Part shown: positions 11,277-23,612 of the stretch, piece after piece
How positions within the stretch are numbered: position 1 is the first letter of the stretch
How the letters are laid out: each line of letters opens with the position of its first letter
Source of the DNA: Bisporella sp. PMI_857
Taxonomy: Eukaryota > Ascomycota > Leotiomycetes > Helotiales > Helotiaceae
Assembly (NCBI GenBank): GCA_021307315.1
Contig: JAJSPD010000020.1
Location: 372,001-436,000 of the forward strand
Direction of reading: 5' to 3'
Length of the DNA stretch: 64,000 nucleotides
Position numbers and translations under genes: made by a program
The notes under the pieces: generated by a model
Told to the model about the DNA's origin: nothing
What the model saw: only the letters and a program-made list of their open reading frames with translations
Database searches by the model: none

Positions 11277-11743
11277 CATGACCATCAAGCAGCATCCTCC
11301 ACCACTAGCTTTCGTCGTCATTTGCCAGCTGTTCCTGTCAGTAAGCACTTACTCGTAAGCACCTCCGTGTATCCGACAAGGGTATCTGCTGACAATATAT
11401 AGGAAACATGGGGAAGGGTAAAGATTAGTTGGGTCGTCGTCAATATACTGGTGGGGAGTTTAAGAGATGATACACTACGGCGAACTATCGATGACATATG
11501 CAAGGACTGGGTTTATTCCTAGATTTTAATCATAGCTTTTGCGCTTCAAGCTTAGAGCATTCTTAAATAAGTAATTGTATTGAAAAAGTGAGACGCACGT
11601 GAGTCGTTCTGGAAGAAAACAAACACAGCATCAAAGCAGCGTTGCGAGCAAGCACTTCTGAGCCTTGCCGCAGTCGTATCCCAAGAGAAATAGTTCGACT
11701 CGCTCCACAATGACATTACATAGTGCCTAAACTGGACCAGAAG
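11277..11743. other. Intergenic, nothing recognised
   Basis: Short frames on both strands lack ATG starts or motifs. It lies upstream of the DUF4470-like relic. Confidence 0.4.
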
Positions 11744-13015
11744 ATGGTGCACAAGATGAGTTCCTCCACCTCGAGATCCAAACTCGAAAAACCTCTCAAG
11801 CCACCAGATCGTCAAAATTCGCTTCCTACAAGAGGGTATGCCACCAATGACTGGCCCCGAAGCGCTAGCAACAACACACTGGATCCAGGCAACCTAGTCT
11901 GCGGCAGGGATCGGCCACTCCTTGAAATTGATAGCTACAAAGCCATCATCAAAGCCGCGCCAGGCTATCCGCTCGGCTGCATCGGTCTCGCTGTTGCCTA
12001 CTATGATAGTGGAGAGTATAAGAGATGTGCGGTGGTATGTGGGATTGCGAAGGCGAAACAGGCCTTGTTTGATGGAAGTCTGGGAACCTTAGAGTTTGCT
12101 AAGTAATGAACAGCCGAGTCACCTGTTATATTTGCATGCAGAGGACTTACATAATTATAAGCTGATCTCGGCAAAGTGGCAAGTAAAAGTAGAGACATCA
12201 ATAGAAGCTCACCAAGGAAAAGGTGATTCGCATGGTTGTCAATGAGCGAGCCGCTTCAAATAAACAGAAGGCGGCTTCAGGTTTGAAGATGGAGTTGCCA
12301 GGTAATTGTGTGCGCGAGAAGCAACTTTATGATGTAACATGATTCTGGCGTGATGCAACTGGTCATGAAATACTCCTCACAGCCAGAAGAGCACGCAAGC
12401 AAGTTCCAGAAGTATATTGCCAAGAATTGTGATTTCAACGTCACGTTGTCTGATCTGGAAGCCTATAATGCGAACAAAGTGCAGCATTACCTTAGGTTCG
12501 ATCCTTTTGATACCGTTCAGAACTTTGATACGAATGCTGTCAAACCATCCGGGTTGTATTATCAGATGGAATCATTCTTCATGATTGCCGCCGATTCTAT
12601 GGATCTATTGGATCAGAAATTGAGTTTGAGTTCATCTTAGGTGAATATGTTGATGTTGCCGAGAGAATCCACGCTGGTTTGTATGGTGATTTACACGAAG
12701 AGATATATCCTATTCAACCGTACTTGGGATTGCGGCCGGCGAATTTCCCAGCAAACTATGATAGAATCCGTTTGAGCAATACCGCGTTCGTTCCTTCCCC
12801 CTAAAGTGACTACCACTGACGTTTACATAGGGATTACACAGGCGGCTACCTCTCTAGTTTCACCGGCGGGAGTCCGTTGTTAAAGTACGGCCATACTGCA
12901 TGTCTGGAAAGCAAGTGCATGCGGAATTCCACTCTCTGGCTAAGCGTCGATCACTATATCGCCGACTGCCTTCTACTGCCCCGATCGTACCCTACTTCAA
13001 AAAGCCGTGAATATT
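11744..13015 (+). pseudogene. Broken DUF4470-like gene
   Basis: Pieces of one protein appear in order on the plus strand but in different frames. An N-terminal part from ATG 11744 contains a TPR-like segment (KAAPGYPLG...YYDSGEYKRC) and stops at 12106. A middle part follows at about 12350-12610. A third part runs from about 12610 and ends NYDRIRLSN. A fourth begins DYTGGYLSSFTGG, contains CMRNSTLW, and stops near 13015. The YDRI-LSN...DYTGG and Cys-Leu-Arg-Asn-like pattern resembles fungal DUF4470 proteins. An intron could join SNTA to DYTGG (acceptor near 12832), but the stop at 12106 and the frame change near 12600 have no obvious intron. Either it is a pseudogene or splicing is complex. 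Coding-like traces may continue to about 14030. Confidence 0.4.
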
Positions 13016-14355
13016 GAGATTCTCGCTACAGGTCAGGATCCGTATCCCGTGGTTCAGCGCACAATATTTTGTCCTGCAGGAAGAACCTTCAGTGTAGCAC
13101 ACTCAAGCGTACTCTTGAGTACAATCTCGGGCGCATAGAGTTCGATAAATGGTTCCTCGACAGCGCCATTCGCATTCGAAATGCGCACTCTAGCAACGAT
13201 TTTCGGAACTCTTCTCCCCTTTGCGCTCACAGAGTGCCCTAAATTATCTCTTAACAACGTGATCTACATGTACACCTTAGCCATCCCACATTGTAAAGAT
13301 AGCCATGGGGCAGGTATGATTCCACTCGTGCATCTATTCTGGGATACAGGGGTCTTGAACATTCAGCATATGGCGCAGGACATCTGACCACTGCTGGTGC
13401 GTCATAAGTTCCTTTGTCTATCGTAGTCGGTTAACTGGGTGATCTAGGATCCAAGTTATGGCGACGAGGTCGACGGGACATATAAGAGGGAATACTTCAA
13501 CGGTGTTCAAGGCAAACAATGTATCCTCATGTGGACGGTAAATACCCTCTATGAGACCCTGATGACAAACACAGCTGACTCTATCAGACATTCTCGATCT
13601 CTGGATCTTTGGAAAAGATTTTTCAGAGCCTTAATTTCGGCCTGGTTAACAACCAACCATGCATAGTTACAGCGTGGTCTTTATAGTTAATGATGGAGCA
13701 CACAATAAACAATGATTGGGCTGTTGGTCTTTGGCGCACTGATGCCTGGGTACCAGTCTCGAAGGTGGATAACTTAGTGAGGAATATAGTAGGCCGTGGA
13801 GGAAAGTGGAGGGCATCTTGACAGGAAGAATTTCTGGCGCAGCAGAAGAAGGTGTAAAAGGAGAGTACCTGTATTTCAGGACCTCTGTGAGGAAGGATTT
13901 TCATCCCAGGAGGAGAAACGCGCTAGAGCGGGTTTGACGACGTTGATCGATCTCAAAATTGAGAGTTGGGTTGAGTCTTTTGTACAAGCTTTCAGAAGTA
14001 TACCGTGGTGCGGCATGCTAAGGCGCTAGGAAATGCATGTGCTGACGAGACCAGAGCGGAAAGAACAGCAGTCGAGCACATGTTCGATCGAGGTGGTTGT
14101 AGACAGAGTGGCGGCCGGCAAAGGCAATGGTAGGAATGGAAAGAATCTAGAAGGAAGGGGGATCCAGACATCACCTAATGAATAATGTGAGGTGTGAGGG
14201 AGCTGACCCCCGCCTAGATACAAAAGTTCCATTCTCATATCATATATCCATACGTTGTTCCTAACCAGAAGATACAATGATGCCTTCATACACCTCATAA
14301 TTACCATAGTCACATTCATATATGCCTATAACTCCCGCCACGACCATAAGTATAC
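13016..14355. other. Possible tail of the DUF4470-like relic, then intergenic
   Basis: Short coding-like frames occur (for example 13796-14029, plus strand) and could belong to the relic upstream. None has a recognised motif or a supported exon boundary. Confidence 0.3.
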
Positions 14356-16047
14356 TTATCCCTCCATCTTGATATCCTCTGACTCATTCTTTTCGGCCTT
14401 TCCCAAGTTCTTCAACAAGTAACTTCTCTTAAAATATTCGTTTGGATGGACTAGAGTCTCTAGTTGGCTTGATGTCCAAGTTCCATCATCCTTTACTTTC
14501 TTGATCTCTTGCTTGTGTACGTAATCAAATACACTGTGCCACATGTTAGCAAACTACTCAATGCGCATAGCAAAGGAATATATATAATCAGAGGCTGCAT
14601 CTGGAAAGCATACCGATTACAGGCAAGATGATACTTCGTCTTCTCTTTATCCTCCTTAACACCTTGCAGCACACTCTGATCCCTGATGCCCACCGCTTGT
14701 AACAAACTCGTCAGATTTTCCACCGAAAAGTGGCGGTACGGACACCCATGTGCCTCTCCTGATCCTGGCGGATGATCTGTCAAGATCCTCTGACAACTAA
14801 ACGGACTATACCCACCCCCTCTCCGATTTCCATCACCACCAACATCACCATACACGTGGCGGACATTATATCTGTATTCCTTGTTGAACTGGTCGTCTGT
14901 GATTTTGGAGAAGCCTGAACGCCAAAATACAAGACATTCCTCAAGGTTGAGTCCGATACCTTTGAGGAAGAGAGTGTATTGCAGACGCCCGTAGTGTTTG
15001 AGGTGTGCATCGCGGCGGAGAGAGCGGTGGAGGTGTTGCATGCAGAGAGGGAACGAGGAGGAGAGGGAGTCAATGTTGCGGGCCGAGATGTCGGCGCCAG
15101 GAACGGAGTTTGAAGATGAAGAGTATTGTGCGTCTGGGGTGGTAAAATTCTGCGAAAGGTGATTGAGGATTGGGGTTAGTCTATCGTCTTCATCTAAGCG
15201 TGGTAAGGCTCTTGAAGTAGCCTAGTACTTGTCAGTGCCTATACATGGAACGTGCAGCGAGAAACGTACCTCAAGCGCCTTCTCAAGCCGACTAGTAAAT
15301 TCTGCGACAACCATACTTAACTGTTCTCGTCCGGGAACATATGCCTTCCCTGATTTTAGCAGCACCCTCCGGCTCTCAACCAACTCAGTAACACGTTCCC
15401 AATCTACCTTGAAAAAACTTTCTTCCTCAATCCGTTTAGGGTATCCGCCACCAGCAGCTCTCAATTCTTCCCCCAGCTCCCTCCTCTCGTCATCGCTCAC
15501 AGTCTCCCAATCCAGATTCAGTCCTTCAACAAAACTCTGCCGTTCCCGAACATCATCAGCCTGAAACCTTATACGGAACAAACTACTCTCCACTCTTGTA
15601 AACCTCCTCCTCAGATCCTCCGTAGATGAAAACGCCAATCGCAAAATGAAGTGGCTATAATGGTCTTTTTGCCTCTCAGCCTGCAATGTCGTAGATCCTG
15701 ATGTAGATGCTGATAATGGTAGATATTTGTCGAGCAGAGGTTTCATATGCGTGGCTGTCTCAGCAGAAGTTTTGTTGCGGAATTGGCACGCTTCGAGTTC
15801 GGCCAGCACTATTTAAGAAAGGATTAGTACGGCGGGGATTTGAAGAGCTAAATCACAAACCTCGCAAGCGGTCAATAGCCCATTGCTCGAACTGCTCAAG
15901 CGTAATGTCCCCTTTTGGCGCATCTTTATAAAAATTCAACCGATGCGTATACTCCCCCTCCGCAGCCTTCGTCGCGAATTGCTTCCGCGCAGCATTTAAT
16001 ACCGTCCTCTTGTTGGCCTGGATACGGTTTGGATCTTGCTTGATCAT
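14356..16047 (-). CDS. PRI2: DNA primase large subunit, 4 exons
   Basis: The large (p58-type) subunit of primase in the DNA polymerase alpha-primase complex, needed for RNA primer synthesis at replication origins and on the lagging strand. Exons are 16047-15861, 15808-15270, 15221-14614 and 14533-14356, 503 aa. The three introns (52, 48 and 80 bp) have GT-AG ends and keep the frame. ATG 16047 is the first in frame. The C-terminal iron-sulphur domain has four cysteines at 302 (PLCMQHL), 385 (FSCQRIL), 402 (GCPYRHF) and 443 (HLACNR). Their spacings of 83, 17 and 41 are close to those of the yeast protein. The N-terminal helical domain is present (YTHRLNFYKDAP, HFILRLAF). It is complete and essential in fungi. 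Confidence 0.93.
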
Positions 16048-16683
16048 CTTGGCCTTCAAAAAGTATCAGGGCTACGCTTTGGACGGTAGTTGTGGTGTTA
16101 TTCTCTCTGCTCTCCTTGGACAGAACACGGAGCTGATGTCAAAATCGTGAGACGCGTCCGGACGCGACACGCTAAGTTTAATTGATTTTCGGTCATATTT
16201 TGTGCCAAGACCTCAATCGGCGATAAGTATACGCTAGCTCTACTTAGTAAGCGAGCACTCCCTAATGCGCAGGCCGCTTGAATATCACCAAGTTTGGGGG
16301 CCACTCAGACACGCAACAAAGCTGAAAAGTTCTGGAGAAGCTCATCGATTTGTATGGTTAGTGATCAGATCTACGCTAGGTTTAAGGAGCTGTAGCTACG
16401 GAAACTGGTTCAACTCCGGGACGAGACCTAATCTAGTTGTCAGATGGAGAAACTTGGGCTACCGTCCAATAGGAAGGTAACGCTATGGATTTTATTCAAG
16501 ACAGCAGAGAGACGCGCGGTATGGTGTCGTCTTACATTGGCATTCACGGCCAATAAATCACCGGTAACCGGCATGGAGAGGAGGAAGCAAGGGAGACAAG
16601 AGTAAAAGTAAACATAATAGAATTTCTATCGCTGGCACAGTACGCGCAAGTATTTAAACCACAAACCACAAGCAGAAGCAACC
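16048..16683. other. Intergenic, nothing recognised
   Basis: It separates the PRI2 start from the 3' end of the AcrB-like gene. No coding frame with motif is seen. Confidence 0.5.
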
Positions 16684-19515
16684 TCACTTATCATCCCATG
16701 CGCCACGGCCACTTTTCGGCACCGAAGGTATTGGGCTCTTCGGGTCTCCAACGCTACCCGCGGACCCTGAACCGCTTATACTACCGCTGCCGCTGCTATC
16801 CTTGCGCTCGACGTTGCCAGCCCAGTACGAATACATGTTCTGCTGCATCATATCATCGCTGCACTGCGTGAAGCCTGAGACATTGCTCAGCATGCTGGAG
16901 CTACGACCGCGTCTGTAAGGGCTCTGGTTCATCGGTGAGTGCATCACGGTAGGTACATAGTGCGGAGCTGCGTAAGCAGCTGCTGGGCTAGGATTAGGAT
17001 TCCATGGGTAATTTGGCGCCGCTGGGACGCTGCCTTCCGGGATTCCGTTGTATGCGAGATTCGAGACGGATGCGCTGGGACTGCCCATGAGCTCGTTGCG
17101 TAAAAGCATTGATTGAACTTCTCGAGACAGGTTCAACAGTTGCGGTGAGATACTCTCAATCTGCTGGTTGATCTCGAACAAGCGGGTTTGAAGCATCTGT
17201 TCCATGTAGGCCCGCTCAGCTAACTTCGCATCACGCTCGGAGGCGATGCGTTGAGCTTCACTCAAACCTTTGGCATTGGCGTCCTTCATTCGAACAAGCT
17301 CGCCATCGAGTTTAGTGATCCGGCTCTGCATCTTATCCCTCTTTTGCTGCAAGCTGGTTACCTCCGCGACCAATGCTTGAAGTTCCGTGTCATTTACTCG
17401 CTTGAATTCTTGAAACTCGGACTGGAGGTTACGATGGCGCTCTTTCTCAGATTTGTAGGCCTGTCTGGAAGTCTTGTATTCCGAATCATCAACAATTGGC
17501 GATGTAGAAAGTGCCTGAATCTCCAGCTCAACTGCAGCGAGATCATCCTCAGCTTGTTTCATATGGGTTTTGCTTTGCTGGATCTTTTGCCGTTGTTTGT
17601 CATCGTTACCACCTGAAGAAGCAATGCTCGCGTTCAGCTTTTCAATATCCTTACGAATACTGTTCAGCTTTGCACGATGATCCTTGCGGTCACGTTTCTG
17701 CTTTGCCTTCTCTTCGGTAAGCTTTTGTTCCGAAGCTGCTATAGAACTCTTCAATGTAGTATTGGCAGAGCCTGGCCGGCCTCCCATCGTTGGCTTGGGA
17801 GCTACTCCCGACTGCACGTCTACTTTAGGGGCAAGAGTGGTCACACAAGTTGAAAAGATGAGACTACCATCCACCGTACTTATGAAATCGCATTGGTAGC
17901 TAGACATCGGAGTAAGCCCTGGAATTTCGCCCTCCCAACGAGTATGACCAGATCCAGGTTGCTCCGCGTTGTCATCCTGGCTATTGTCCGCATAAATACG
18001 AGTAGGTTGCCATGTTGAAGAATTTACTTTCACGTAGAAAGGTTTCGATAAGTCGATTGCCGCTGAATCTGGATAGCTCTCATCTGAAGTTTGTGATGGT
18101 GTGTGCGAAGGAAAATAACTCGTGGCAAAGACAATAGAGTCGTGGCCAATATAGGTAATCCATACTTTGTCAGACTCCTTATCAAACGGGGCGTTTCCAA
18201 GATTATTTGCATCAGTTGCGTTTGTGCCGGCAGATTCCGCAGCAGCACTTTCTCGCTCATACTCCTTGACCATGACAATTTTCGTGCTAGCCAATGCTGC
18301 CCATAGAGGCTGCTGTATCCTAGTGCGTTGAGAAATCTTTCTCCGTTTCTTTACTGTGGCAAGGTGAGACACCGGTAAGGTGGTCGACGACTCGCCATCT
18401 GCTATATGTGGGCCCTGAGACTCGCTGCTTGATTCTGCAAATATATTCGCTGCTTCCGGATCGCCTATAGAAGATGAGGTTCCGCGATTTTCCCGTCTAA
18501 CATACCATGCGCGAATATATCGTACTCCTCCTTGAATGAGAATATGTATTGCAACCAATTTTCGAAGTGTATTCACCCAATGATTGCCTTGCTCTTCATC
18601 GATAGATGTATTCTCAAGAGGATCATCAGAATCGGATGATCCAAGATATCCATTCGTCAGAGATGACAAGCTTGCACCTAGACCAAGGCTTTTCGATTTC
18701 TTTCGAGTGAGATGATTGTACAGTACAATTCCAAAGCAGACAAAAACATTCTTTATGCCAATTTCCTTCCCACTAGTTGCTCCACCGAGGGTAAGAGCGA
18801 TGACAGATTGGGCCAGATCCAAGGAAAACTTTCGGATTGGCGCCCATAGAAATGCCCACATTAGCATAATAATGGTATCAACGACAAGCATTGTGGCAAG
18901 GGAAGGTGTATTGTTGCCCAAGCTGCCATCAAAGAAACCTCCCAAGATAGATTCTCCATTTGATGAGCTGGGTACGAAGGTCAGGCAAGAGAACAGTACA
19001 TGGATCACGGAAAGTATAGTCGGTGGTAGCTGCAGAAGGACAATGAGGATGGCAATGGTATCGGTCAGTGGCATAGAACGTAGGATAGTGACAGCGAGAT
19101 GAATAGCCCCTGTGTCCCGGTGGACGGCAGGGTTCTTCGTCGCGTTGGCATCAATGGCTCGGCAATTTTCGTGGGAAGCGGACATGAGATGCGGATTGTG
19201 GTAGGAATCGGAGAACGAGGATTCCGAGTAGTCGCCGACCGATGTTCTTCTCGAGCTCTCAACTTGTATTTTCGAGTCCGTAATCAAATCCGCAGATGGT
19301 GGCTGTCGAGCATGTCCATTTGTCTCTGGCAGCGGCAGCGGCGGCGTTGGCGGCGGGTTGTCGGACAACTTTGCATGCCCATTGAGATGACCATTACTTT
19401 TTTGTTTCCGCACCGACTTGCTCTTTGCCGGATCTACCAGACCATTCTCATGCCGCGTATCTCGTTGATTCGCAGCACCTTGCTGTCGCTTGGCCGCGGA
19501 CGATGCTCGAGGCAT
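16684..19515 (-). CDS. acrB: AcrB-like ubiquitination-network signalling protein, intronless
   Basis: A 943-aa membrane and coiled-coil protein in one uninterrupted frame from ATG 19515. The N-terminus is basic and low-complexity. Hydrophobic segments follow: SMPLTDTIAILIVLLQLPPT, a second near MLVVDTIIMLMWAFLW, and shorter ones near VFVCFGIVLY and AIHILIQGGVRYI. After a variable middle comes a long charged coiled coil (roughly residues 610-800, rich in K/E/Q heptads) and a Ser/Gly-rich tail. This layout matches Aspergillus AcrB (acriflavine resistance B), linked genetically to the CreB/CreC deubiquitination network and carbon regulation. The name is by architecture and remembered similarity; the biochemical role is unknown. 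Confidence 0.75.
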   Translation of the reverse strand: MPRASSAAKRQQGAANQRDTRHENGLVDPAKSKSVRKQKSNGHLNGHAKLSDNPPPTPPLPLPETNGHARQPPSADLITDSKIQVESSRRTSVGDYSESSFSDSYHNPHLMSASHENCRAIDANATKNPAVHRDTGAIHLAVTILRSMPLTDTIAILIVLLQLPPTILSVIHVLFSCLTFVPSSSNGESILGGFFDGSLGNNTPSLATMLVVDTIIMLMWAFLWAPIRKFSLDLAQSVIALTLGGATSGKEIGIKNVFVCFGIVLYNHLTRKKSKSLGLGASLSSLTNGYLGSSDSDDPLENTSIDEEQGNHWVNTLRKLVAIHILIQGGVRYIRAWYVRRENRGTSSSIGDPEAANIFAESSSESQGPHIADGESSTTLPVSHLATVKKRRKISQRTRIQQPLWAALASTKIVMVKEYERESAAAESAGTNATDANNLGNAPFDKESDKVWITYIGHDSIVFATSYFPSHTPSQTSDESYPDSAAIDLSKPFYVKVNSSTWQPTRIYADNSQDDNAEQPGSGHTRWEGEIPGLTPMSSYQCDFISTVDGSLIFSTCVTTLAPKVDVQSGVAPKPTMGGRPGSANTTLKSSIAASEQKLTEEKAKQKRDRKDHRAKLNSIRKDIEKLNASIASSGGNDDKQRQKIQQSKTHMKQAEDDLAAVELEIQALSTSPIVDDSEYKTSRQAYKSEKERHRNLQSEFQEFKRVNDTELQALVAEVTSLQQKRDKMQSRITKLDGELVRMKDANAKGLSEAQRIASERDAKLAERAYMEQMLQTRLFEINQQIESISPQLLNLSREVQSMLLRNELMGSPSASVSNLAYNGIPEGSVPAAPNYPWNPNPSPAAAYAAPHYVPTVMHSPMNQSPYRRGRSSSMLSNVSGFTQCSDDMMQQNMYSYWAGNVERKDSSGSGSISGSGSAGSVGDPKSPIPSVPKSGRGAWDDK

Positions 19516-22500
19516 GCGCCTTTGCCGCTGACCCAGGGCGACAGGTCCGAGTCAGCTCAATGGACACAGTCGCTATGGGCACCACCACCACCTGGATGTG
19601 CAGCCGAAGCCCTGGGAATGTTGTGAAGCTATTGTGAAATGAATAATGGGTGTTCCGGATCCCAAGGGAGCGTGTTTTCTGGGGTCGGAGGCTGAATTGT
19701 GGGTGGGAAAGATGTATGGTAGGAATAAAGTTGGGAGCGAGGTGAAGTGCAGAAAGAACGGTCGCCTTGCTTTCCTTGGAAGCCCTAAGACAAGCACAAG
19801 CGAAATGCTCACCAAAACAAGCAAAGCCTCACTTCCCACTTTACTGCAGTTCATACAGCCGCAATTGGATGACTATTCAACAAACAAATAACACCACCAC
19901 CTACTTTTACTCTTTAGCTTTACTGAGGATTTTCATTAGTGGACCCTGAATCCTTGAAACTGTTAGTGGCTGGCTGCTTTCACTGCTGAATTTCTGTTTT
20001 CTGGCCGGGGTTTTTTTGTACCAGTCATTGGTTGGTTGACTTTGTGGAGGGCATCATATTTCGGGCTTTTTTGTAAAAACTCTTATTTCCATTAGGTGAT
20101 TGTGATCTCCCTGTTAGACTCGGTTTTTTTTTCTCCTGTACGAAGGTACAGGACTCCTCTTCCACCCCTCCCCACCCACCACTTTTAAGCCACCCGCATT
20201 TGTGCATCACCACAGTGCTGAATTCAGTACCCCCCAATACCACGCTGTGCGCATGCCTTGGTTACTGTGCACTGTGTCCCTATGCTGTCTCCTGGCCCGC
20301 AAGCAGATTTCTACAGTAATCCTCCGATCGGTCCCCATCGCACGGCTACTAAATCAGAGAGCCTCTTCACCCTTCATACTTCACATAGGATTTGCCGCGC
20401 GACTGCTCTCCGACTGCGGAATATTTTTGTTCGGGGTTGGAGTGTATTCCTTTCTTCAGCATATAGTATTCGCCATCTTTGTTCCTAGCATCAATCGGCA
20501 CAAATAGGCCTACATGCCTTCTCAGATCATCACGAGCAAGCATCCCCAGATAATCATGGCGAGTCACGGCTTCGGAAATTTGTGTCGGCGGGTTCTAGTT
20601 CTGGTTCTGGCTCTGGCTCAATAGGCTCGTGATGCATCAGAAGCCGGCCTATTCAATGCCTTCATGCAGAAGGGTCGTCGATCACTCCTTAAGAAAGATA
20701 AGCATTCGATGATGACTGTGCTGCTTGAACTGTGATGCATTACGCTTTGCAGAGTTCCCACTCTTGGCGCGGTCAGTGATGGCCTACGCTGCAAACCACC
20801 AACTAATCAAATTTCCCTACCATACTCTAGTTCTCTACCGTAATGAACCGTCCAGGCCATCCTCTGTGCGGGAGCGAACCCCTGTAATCGTCCATCGGCA
20901 CTTAGCTGCCAACACCCAAGACGAGTCCCGGGTGATGGAGGTGTGGGCAGCAACATCACTGGCGAGCGAACATCCAATCCGTGGCAGATGTCGCGCTTGA
21001 AATCTGATCCAAACGTCTTAGAGGCGTCGAGGGCAACGGCTGCTTGACCATATCGGATGCGTTGGCTAAACCACCAAAGCTAACAAGTCCAAGAGTCTAG
21101 ATACCGCCATAGCCGGGATAATTGTAAAATGATGGCTGCTAGCTAGGTCTATCCCTTCTGACGTTGAACTGATACATATAAAAACACGGTATATGATAAG
21201 CCAGGGCTATATCGCGAGCTGGCTCACCGCAAGATCTAACCAGATCCAAGCCTTTCCCTTGAGAGTGGTGATTCGCCTGCTCCATGACTCTTATGTTCTT
21301 GACGAATATTCTGCTTGTTTTATTGGCGCGTCTATAGACAAGCGAAGTTGTTTTTTATCATCTAACGGCTTGATTCCTAATTCTTCTCACCACAGTCCAA
21401 TGCATTCCATAAATACTTTTCAAGTCACGTGGTCTATCCGCACTTTCGCAAGTGGCCATTCTAAGTGCCTCTGCTATTCTAGTAGAGATAGTTGAAGGCA
21501 GGGTCAAGAAAAGGAGTCTTCTCCAGTAGGAACGTATTCTTCAAGCATTTTGACAGGTTATAATCTTCAATACCCCTGCCAAACTACTAAAGCAGCAAAT
21601 GATTTGTTTAGTTTAAAACAGCGATTTGACGTTGTGCTACCCAAGTTGTTTCCTCTGGCTATCGAATGTACATCCTCTTCTTTCACTCAAAGCCCATATT
21701 TCTAGCACCGGATAAATCAAGCCGTTCACATCGCCGATATTTCAAGCACTGGAGGCGATATGCACAACATCGTGTTCTGTTCATTTGGCTGCACAAGGCT
21801 CTGAATCATTGTCATCTTCTTGCCCTCCCACTGAATAAATTCTGCTTACAAGTCGTGGCCGCCAAGATCTCCCAGCTTATCACTATAGATTCAACGAATT
21901 AGATTCAATAGAAGTTGGTTTCGTAGTCCAGGCGAAGAATAACCCAAGAAAACACGGCCCCGTGAGATGGCGACGAATGACCTTGTGCTCCAAAACGGCT
22001 TTTTGGCATCACAAACACAAAGAACTCTCTTTATCACTTACGCAGAAGTGCTTCTGCAAGAAACGTCATAAATAATGGTGTTTCGAGCTACAAATATTCG
22101 ACTTATGAAGTTTGTCTGGCGTCACTTTCGGCGGCCGTTCGGTTCAGACTGCCCCGAAATCTCAACCGAATCTAGACTTTTGATGTCTAACTTTCAACAA
22201 ATGAGGAACATAACAGAAGGGGATATCTTTACCGTTACGACATATTGCTAGAAAGGCACGAGTATCCTCGACCATATCGGAAATATAGTATGTAAGTCGT
22301 TGAGCATACACCTGGCATTATCTTGCTCTTAATCTTCTCTTGATGAGCTAGTCTTATGAACTGGTGAGGACTAGAGAATCATTACATCGTACGGCCTTTC
22401 CACTTGAGGCGCCCTTAACATAAAATGGTGCTTTGTACCTTTCACAATCTATCTGGAAAAGTGGTAGCTGCATTTAGAAGGATAAGTACCAAGATATGGG

Positions 22501-23612
22501 AAGCAGGCTTCCTCTTCAAGATTTGTGAAGAGGGACTAGACGACCATGCCTTTGAAACTTTAACAGAAGGCTAAATTAAGCACAGTGGAATCGTCGCAGG
22601 ATACCTTTTGCGTCGATGTCGACATGAATTCTTAGGAGAAGGAAATAAGAAGATCCTTGTTTGGAAAGTCGAATCTGGCGAAAGAGAGTAGAGGACAGGT
22701 CTTGGACTGCTTCTGCACAAAACCCATCATAAAACCTATCGTAGAATTGGCCTCCGGATAATGGGCCACCATCTGCGGGAGATGGAGTACATCTCTATTA
22801 TTGGTTCAGCGATGGATACGAGTGGCACGACGTTACCATTGTTTGAATCCCAAGACTGCCTCAAGCCCTTAAAACACTTTATACCAGTTTCGTTGGTCAA
22901 CATGAGCACTGCCACGAGTCTTTGGCTTTTCACCTTGACATGAAGGTGCAGTTCTCCTCCTGCATTGGACACCGGTTTGCTTCGAGGCAGAATTGTAATA
23001 ATGTTACTTTCATCAAACGCTGAGAATGTCTCAGCTCAACTGTCGCTGGATTTTGGCTTCCACAATAATTTAACGAGCATTACAGGAACAAATGTTGCAA
23101 AGAAACAAGTCCTTTGCAGTACTCTACCACTCTTACAAATATCCGAAAGATATGTGGATGCGCCTCATGGTTGATGCAGCCTTCTCAAAATGAATTAAGA
23201 ACAGAGATGGCCGTTCGACTTTGTCAGGAAATTTATGTGCCTATCAAACATTTGCAAACGAAAATTGGCAACCCGCAGGTGCAACGCCAAGAGTTGAACA
23301 AAGGCTTTGATTGTATGCTGGGATTTTGTTGCATTCAACGACCACCTGGTAGCATAAGAACGTGTCTCATTCAAGCTCTTGGATATGTACGATCCCACCT
23401 GCTCTTGGGCTATATTCTGAGAGACGTCAGTTATGCCAATCTCACTTGCCCGATTCGGCAAATAGATCTGGTGTGCAGAAACCAGGGTTGGTTCGGCAAG
23501 CTGACAAGGTGTTGACCCAAAATTGGCTACAAGTTTAGAAATTTTATGTCATGTATAAGAGAGAGCTTCATCTCATCTACAAGATACAGTCTTCATATTC
23601 TTTTTTAAATGA
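19516..23612. other. About 4 kb without a recognisable gene
   Basis: It holds the AcrB upstream region (pyrimidine-rich tracts near 20120 and 20160), a GTTCTGGCTCTGG simple repeat near 20590-20620, and scattered short frames, the longest at 23114-23515 (plus, 133 codons). None shows a family motif, splice support or an RNA-gene signature. A lncRNA or decayed genes cannot be excluded. Confidence 0.5.
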
